Below are positions 7,962 to 11,433 of a stretch of DNA of 11,433 bases, piece by piece. The position numbers and the translations under genes were made by a program. The stretch lies in NCBI GenBank assembly GCA_002418885.1, contig DIEZ01000089.1, positions 8,382-19,814 on the forward strand. Reading direction: 5' to 3'. The notes under the pieces are model-generated. The model made no database searches and had not been told where the DNA came from. It worked only from the letters and a program-made list of their open reading frames with translations. Position 1 is the stretch's first letter; each line of letters begins with the position of its first letter. This DNA comes from Syntrophaceae bacterium UBA5761 (GTDB lineage: Bacteria; Desulfobacterota; Syntrophia; Syntrophales; UBA4778).

Positions 7962-8243
7962 ATGGTTTGTCAAACGGTAAAGGCCGGCATTGAGTGTGCA
8001 TTCATGACTAAGAAGGGTTGTGGGTTCAACGGTGGGACCTGTAACGCAATAATCGATAAGTGTGAGGGCTGCGGCAAGATAATCGAAAGCTCTTTTGGCA
8101 GGTTTTGTACAGTCTACCCGGACCCGGCGGCCAAATGGTCACACAGCAGCTGTCCGACCGCTACGCACGTCAAGAGGGTGAAAGAAGAGGCATCGCAAAA
8201 AATCAACCCGCTCAAGGCATCGAAGCGAGCCCAGAAACATTAA
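7962..8243 (+). CDS. Small cysteine-rich protein of the PxxKW family, function unknown
   Basis: 93 residues. Eight cysteines (3, 12, 20, 27, 34, 37, 49, 64) crowd the first two thirds, including a C-x2-C pair at 34/37, followed by YPDPAAKW whose P55-A-A-K58-W59 fits the PxxKW signature. I recall this as a small uncharacterised family of mainly deltaproteobacterial anaerobes; the family assignment is from memory of the motif. The spacing suggests metal or Fe-S binding, but no known zinc-finger or ferredoxin pattern fits exactly. The last ~25 residues are rich in Lys/Arg (VKRVKEEASQK, KASKRAQKH) and could contact nucleic acid. No signal peptide or membrane segment. The start follows from the strong ribosome binding site and the family-like MVCQTVKAGIECAF opening. 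It is a single-gene transcript with its own promoter candidate and long leader, divergent from the EIID operon and convergent with the merR-like gene. Confidence 0.85.
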   Translation: MVCQTVKAGIECAFMTKKGCGFNGGTCNAIIDKCEGCGKIIESSFGRFCTVYPDPAAKWSHSSCPTATHVKRVKEEASQKINPLKASKRAQKH

Positions 8244-8282
8244 GGTTCAGCCTCAAGTCTCGGCCTTTCTTCATCTGTTGTT

Positions 8283-8318
8283 AAAAAAGCCGGCTGTAGG
8301 GGTCCCTCTCCAGCCGGC
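8283..8318 (-). terminator. Intrinsic terminator of the pheT-ihfA-merR operon
   Basis: GCCGGCTG (8289-8296) and CAGCCGGC (8311-8318) form a perfect 8-base-pair stem with a 14-base loop. Read leftward it is followed by six T (AAAAAA at 8283-8288 on the + strand). It begins 29 bases past the merR-like stop codon. In the rightward direction no T tract follows, so it would serve the PxxKW gene poorly. Confidence 0.85.
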
Positions 8319-8347
8319 CTAACTTGTGTCTCTCCTGCCGTCGCTCA

Positions 8348-8689
8348 TCAATCGAGCAACTCCCTCAATTCCTTAAGGCCCTGCTTGATCGTCATGAGCC
8401 GAGACCTATCATTCTCTTCTCGACCTTCAGTCCGGCTGCTGCATTTCAACTCTCTCAGCTTATTCCGCGCCCCGGCTATTGTAAAACCCTCGCAGTACAG
8501 AAGATTCTTGATGGTGAGCAGTTCTTCGACATCCTGCCGCCTGTACAGACGCTGATCGGCGCTAGTACGAATAGGCTTCACTGTCTTGAACTCAGACTCC
8601 CAATAACGGACGACATAGGGCTTCACCTGGAGTATCTTGCTTACTTCACCGATCCGGAAAAAATTCTTGTCGGGAAGCGGTTCACTCAT
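8348..8689 (-). CDS. MerR-family transcriptional regulator
   Basis: Numbered from the ATG at 8689 it has 113 residues. Residues ~11-30 (FRIGEVSKILQVKPYVVRYW) are the MerR helix-turn-helix and ~44-57 (ADQRLYRRQDVEEL) the wing; LLYCEGFTIAGARNKLREL (~63-81) is the third helix region. A short polar linker and a C-terminal helix (TIKQGLKELRELLD) for dimerisation follow. No effector domain or metal-binding cysteine cluster is present, so the signal is unknown. The frame is open upstream to a GTG at 8758, but the ATG is preferred because GTGAGGT precedes it at good spacing and family homology begins about ten residues in. It lies 131 bases after ihfA and ends just before an intrinsic terminator. Small MerR-like proteins next to ihfA are a recurring arrangement in deltaproteobacteria, as I recall. 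Its targets are unknown. Confidence 0.88.
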   Translation of the reverse strand: MSEPLPDKNFFRIGEVSKILQVKPYVVRYWESEFKTVKPIRTSADQRLYRRQDVEELLTIKNLLYCEGFTIAGARNKLRELKCSSRTEGREENDRSRLMTIKQGLKELRELLD

Positions 8690-8693
8690 GAAG

Positions 8694-8700
8694 ACCTCAC
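8694..8700 (-). promoter_or_regulatory. Ribosome binding site setting the merR-like start
   Basis: GTGAGGT read leftward, with GAGG five bases before the ATG at 8689. It favours this start over the GTG at 8758. Confidence 0.65.
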
Positions 8701-8820
8701 GTCGGAGAATTGACGCGTCTTTAGGTGATCGACCATCTTCTTCCGCAACCCTGGTCACTATCAGCCTTCGTCAATGAAGGGATTTTCTAACCTATGACAA
8801 ATACTGGAAAATAGGCGGAA

Positions 8821-9099
8821 CTACTTGTGGTTCAAGGCTTTTCTCAAAACCTGACTTGACTTGAAGGTCAGTACCTTCCGCGGCGATATCTCTATCTCTG
8901 TTCCGGTTTGGGGGTTTCTCCCTCTTCTGGCCTTCTTCTCCTTCACGACAAAATTGCCGAACCCGGAAATCTTGATCTTTTCCCCCTTTTCGAGGCGTTC
9001 TTTCATGATGTCAAAAATCGATTCCACGATCCGGGCCGCATCCTTCTTAGAAAAACCTAACCGGTCATAAACATTTTGAATGATATCGACCTTTGTCAT
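8821..9099 (-). CDS. ihfA: Integration host factor alpha subunit (HU/IHF family DNA-bending protein)
   Basis: 92-residue DNA-binding protein that bends DNA as a heterodimer with IHF-beta and shapes promoters, recombination sites and the nucleoid. The N-terminal helices (MTKVDIIQNVYDRLGFSKKD, AARIVESIFDIMKERLEKGE) are followed by the saddle KIKISGFGNFVV (41-52), the arm RRGRNPQTGTEIEI with the intercalating Pro (P63), and SPRKVLTFKSSQVLRKALN at the end. The GxGxF and RNPxTG signatures are intact. The alpha assignment rather than HU rests on its place directly behind pheT (27 bases), as in E. coli, and on the sequence KISGFGNFVV/ISPRKVLTF. A strong Shine-Dalgarno (GAGGAGGG, 9113-9106) lies six bases before the ATG. 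The IHF-beta gene is not in the window. Confidence 0.93.
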   Translation of the reverse strand: MTKVDIIQNVYDRLGFSKKDAARIVESIFDIMKERLEKGEKIKISGFGNFVVKEKKARRGRNPQTGTEIEISPRKVLTFKSSQVLRKALNHK

Positions 9100-9105
9100 C
9101 GTTGA

Positions 9106-9113
9106 CCCTCCTC
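9106..9113 (-). promoter_or_regulatory. Strong ribosome binding site of ihfA
   Basis: GAGGAGGG read leftward, six bases before the ihfA ATG. It is stronger than most others in the window and lies in the short pheT-ihfA gap, which allows high IHF synthesis from a shared message. Confidence 0.75.
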
Positions 9114-9126
9114 TTTTCTGGTAAAG

Positions 9127-11433
9127 CTACTCTCCCCTCACCTTTGCCCCCGTAGCACTCAGGATCCTCTGTACGACCCCGCCGTGAACACGGGCCACCT
9201 CTTCGTCAGTCAAAGTCCTTCCTTCCGCACGATAGGTGAATCTCAAGGCTATGCTTTTCATGCCCACAGGAACCTTCTCGCCCCCGTATACATCAAAAAC
9301 TTCTATTTTTTCAAGCAATTCTTCTACTCCGGCCATAGCCGGGCCCATAAGCTTCTCCGCTTCCATGTCCGCTCCGACGAGGAAGGCTACATCTCGATAC
9401 ACCGCAGGAAATTTCCTGACCTCCTTGAAAACGACCGCTCCGGTGAAACGGTCAGCCAAGAGATCAAGGTCAACTTCAAAAACCATCGCCCGGCGCTTAA
9501 TATCCATCCGTTCCAGCACGTCGGGGTGAACTTCTCCGACGATACCCGCCTCTTTTTCGCCTACGAATACCCGGCAGGCACGCCCGGGATGAAGGCATTT
9601 TATGTCTACGGACGGCGCAAAACGAACACCTTCAATCCTGAGCATCGACAGCAGATTTTCCAGACACCCCTTCACGTCATAGAAATCAACTTGCACGCCT
9701 TTAGAATGCCACAACTGGTCATACCTTGAACCCGTGATGAGGGCACCGAGCCTCTCGCCTTCCCGGGGAAGCTCCCCGTCCCCCGCCTCCGGTATAAAGA
9801 CCTTTCCTTTCTCAAAGAATTTGAGGTCGAAAGAACCGTTGTTTATGTTTTTTTTCATCGTTTCGAGGAGACCGTAGACGAGAGTGATCCTCATCACCGA
9901 TTGGTCTTCCGTCAAGGGGTTCTTGATTCTGACAAAACGTTGCCCGCCGTCATCATCCCCCAACCCAAGGATGTCCGCGGAATTCGGGGAGGTAAAACTG
10001 TAATTGATCACCTCCGAATACCCATAACCGTTCATAAAAGCGTTCACCTTCTCAGCGAGGACCTTCTTCCTGTCTCTCAGATCCTTGCGTGGTCCGGCGG
10101 GAGGAACCGCTTCCGGAATACAGTCATAGCCTCGAATCCTCGCTACCTCCTCAATCAGGTCTATTTCCCGGGCGATATCAACCCTGAACGTCGGCGGTGT
10201 CACGAGAAAGTCTTTACCGTCCTTCGTCACCGTCATTTCGAGGCTTTTTAGTATTTTCCCTATCTTCCGGCCCGGAACAGCCGCACCAAGAACGGTTTTC
10301 ACCCGGCCGACTCTCAACGGGATGTCTTTCACCTCCGGCAGCTTCTTCGGGTAATTGTCGATGACGCCCTTACAGATTCGACCGCCCGCCGTCAGCGCAA
10401 CAAGCTGGGCCGCCCGGTCGAGGGCACGGAGGACCCCCTCAGGGTCGACCATCCTTTCGAAGCGGAAGGCGGCATCCGTGCTCATGCCCAGCAGCCTGGC
10501 CGACCTGCGGATCGAAGCGGGATTAAAATAAGCACTCTCCAGAAGAACCGTTTCCGTGTCTTCCTGGATCTCAGAATTCAACCCTCCCATGATCCCGGCA
10601 ATAGCCACGGGCTTGACCCCATCACATATCATGAGGGTACCTCTCTTGAGGACCCTCTCCTTTACGTCCAGAGAAACAAACACCTCCCCTTCCTCGGCAC
10701 CCCGGACGACGATCCGGCCTTCTTCCAAAAATCTGAAATCGAAGGCATGGAGAGGCTGCCCGAACTCCATCATGACGAAGTTCGTCACGTCGACCACATT
10801 GCTGATCGGACGGAGGCCGACAGCTTCGAGACGCTGCCGGATCCACCAGGGAGAAGGGCCTACCCGGACGTCCTTGACGACCCGCGCGGCGTAGCGGGGG
10901 CAGAGCTCAGGGTCGAGTATATCGACGGCCGTGACCCTACGGATGTCTTCACCTGTTTCTTCCACCTTTATGTCCGGGTAACGGAGTTTCTTACCGGTGA
11001 TCGCCGCGACCTCCCGCGCAACGCCGATGATCGAGAGGCAGTCCGAACGGTTGGGGGTGACGGCGATGTCGAGAACGAGGTCGACCAGGTCCAGGGCCTT
11101 AGTCAGGTCCTCGCCTAGCGGAAGTTCCGGGGGGAGAATCATGACACCCGTCGCGTCGGGGCCGATGCCCAGCTCCTCCTCGGAGCAAAGCATCCCCTCC
11201 GAGAGCTCACCCCTTATTTTTGAGCTCTTGATTGTGTAACCGCCGGGGAGCGAAGCCCCCACTTTTGCCAGGGCGACAACGTCGCCGACGCGCATATTCC
11301 CGGCGCCGCAGACCACGCGAAATACGTCCTTCCCGTCCGTCACCTCGCAAAGAGACAACTTATCGGCGTCGGGATGAGGCTTGAGGTCGAGTATTTTCGC
11401 CGTGACGACGCCGCTGAACTCGGGGCGGACTTC
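9127..11433 (-). CDS. pheT: Phenylalanine-tRNA ligase beta subunit, N-terminus cut off by window edge
   Basis: Large subunit of the heterotetrameric enzyme that charges tRNA-Phe; it binds tRNA and edits mischarged Tyr. The frame is open to the window edge, so the TTG at 11358 is internal and the visible part is 768 residues (EVRPEFSGVVTAKILDLKPH...). About 40 N-terminal residues are missing compared with E. coli. In order it shows the tRNA-binding OB-fold (HPDADKLSLCEV, KSSKIRGELSEGMLCSEEEL, ~20-90), the B3/B4 editing region (GLRPISNVVDVTNFVMMEFG, ~206-225; AFRFERMVDPEG, ~322-333), B5 and the catalytic-like core (PPTFRVDIAREIDLIEEVAR, ~413-432), and the C-terminal FDX-ACB anticodon-binding domain (RKFPAVYRDVAFLV, ~673-686; YRAEGRTLTDEEV near the end). 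It ends at a TAG 27 bases before ihfA. pheS would be expected just beyond the right edge. Confidence 0.97.
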   Translation of the reverse strand, partial: EVRPEFSGVVTAKILDLKPHPDADKLSLCEVTDGKDVFRVVCGAGNMRVGDVVALAKVGASLPGGYTIKSSKIRGELSEGMLCSEEELGIGPDATGVMILPPELPLGEDLTKALDLVDLVLDIAVTPNRSDCLSIIGVAREVAAITGKKLRYPDIKVEETGEDIRRVTAVDILDPELCPRYAARVVKDVRVGPSPWWIRQRLEAVGLRPISNVVDVTNFVMMEFGQPLHAFDFRFLEEGRIVVRGAEEGEVFVSLDVKERVLKRGTLMICDGVKPVAIAGIMGGLNSEIQEDTETVLLESAYFNPASIRRSARLLGMSTDAAFRFERMVDPEGVLRALDRAAQLVALTAGGRICKGVIDNYPKKLPEVKDIPLRVGRVKTVLGAAVPGRKIGKILKSLEMTVTKDGKDFLVTPPTFRVDIAREIDLIEEVARIRGYDCIPEAVPPAGPRKDLRDRKKVLAEKVNAFMNGYGYSEVINYSFTSPNSADILGLGDDDGGQRFVRIKNPLTEDQSVMRITLVYGLLETMKKNINNGSFDLKFFEKGKVFIPEAGDGELPREGERLGALITGSRYDQLWHSKGVQVDFYDVKGCLENLLSMLRIEGVRFAPSVDIKCLHPGRACRVFVGEKEAGIVGEVHPDVLERMDIKRRAMVFEVDLDLLADRFTGAVVFKEVRKFPAVYRDVAFLVGADMEAEKLMGPAMAGVEELLEKIEVFDVYGGEKVPVGMKSIALRFTYRAEGRTLTDEEVARVHGGVVQRILSATGAKVRGE

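Noticed and set aside
8244..8318. Rightward terminator for the PxxKW gene.
   Set aside because: The only strong hairpin (8289-8318) has its T tract on the leftward side; in the rightward direction it is followed by CTAACTTG.
8765..8812. Inverted repeats in the ihfA-merR gap (CCTTC/GAAGG at 8765-8780; ATTTTC/GAAAAT at 8782-8812).
   Set aside because: The stems are short, there is no T tract for a terminator, and no convincing -35/-10 pair surrounds them; they could be an operator, but the support is too weak to annotate.

Overview
The window looks like a conserved chromosomal segment of a deltaproteobacterial (Desulfobacterota-like) anaerobe. The evidence is the pheT-ihfA-merR gene order, a lone mannose-family EIID gene fused by overlaps to ptsH and ptsI, a full-length PlsB, and a small cysteine-rich protein carrying a P-x-x-K-W motif that I associate with this group. 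This placement is an inference from gene content. No rRNA, tRNA, insertion sequence, prophage or CRISPR array was seen, and both window edges cut through genes.

Layout. Bases 1-2175 (+): the 3' part of enolase (eno), then a GAF-HD-GYP protein (probable cyclic-di-GMP phosphodiesterase) only 15 bases downstream. Bases 2242-7699 (-): an operon read right to left, EIID -> HPr (ptsH) -> enzyme I (ptsI) -> PlsB. EIID/ptsH share ATGA and ptsH/ptsI share TGATG; plsB follows ptsI after 15 bases. Bases 7700-7961: a divergent control region with one promoter candidate facing each way, a tandem A/T-rich repeat and a terminator-like hairpin in the rightward leader. Bases 7962-8243 (+): the eight-cysteine PxxKW protein. 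Bases 8283-8318: an intrinsic terminator for the leftward operon. Bases 8348-11433 (-): pheT (5' end missing) -> ihfA -> merR-like regulator.

How the genes may work together. Enolase makes phosphoenolpyruvate, and enzyme I uses it to phosphorylate HPr. No EIIA, EIIB or EIIC gene lies in the window, so EIID must find its partners elsewhere or the phosphorelay is mainly regulatory. PlsB, the first acyltransferase of phospholipid synthesis, is the last gene of this PTS operon. PheT, IHF-alpha and the MerR-like protein form a familiar translation/nucleoid-protein cluster.

Most of the window is ordinary housekeeping sequence. The points most worth a second look are the leader of the PxxKW gene, where two mutually exclusive hairpins can be drawn, and the EIID-HPr-EI-PlsB operon. 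I did not find a clear new multi-gene system.
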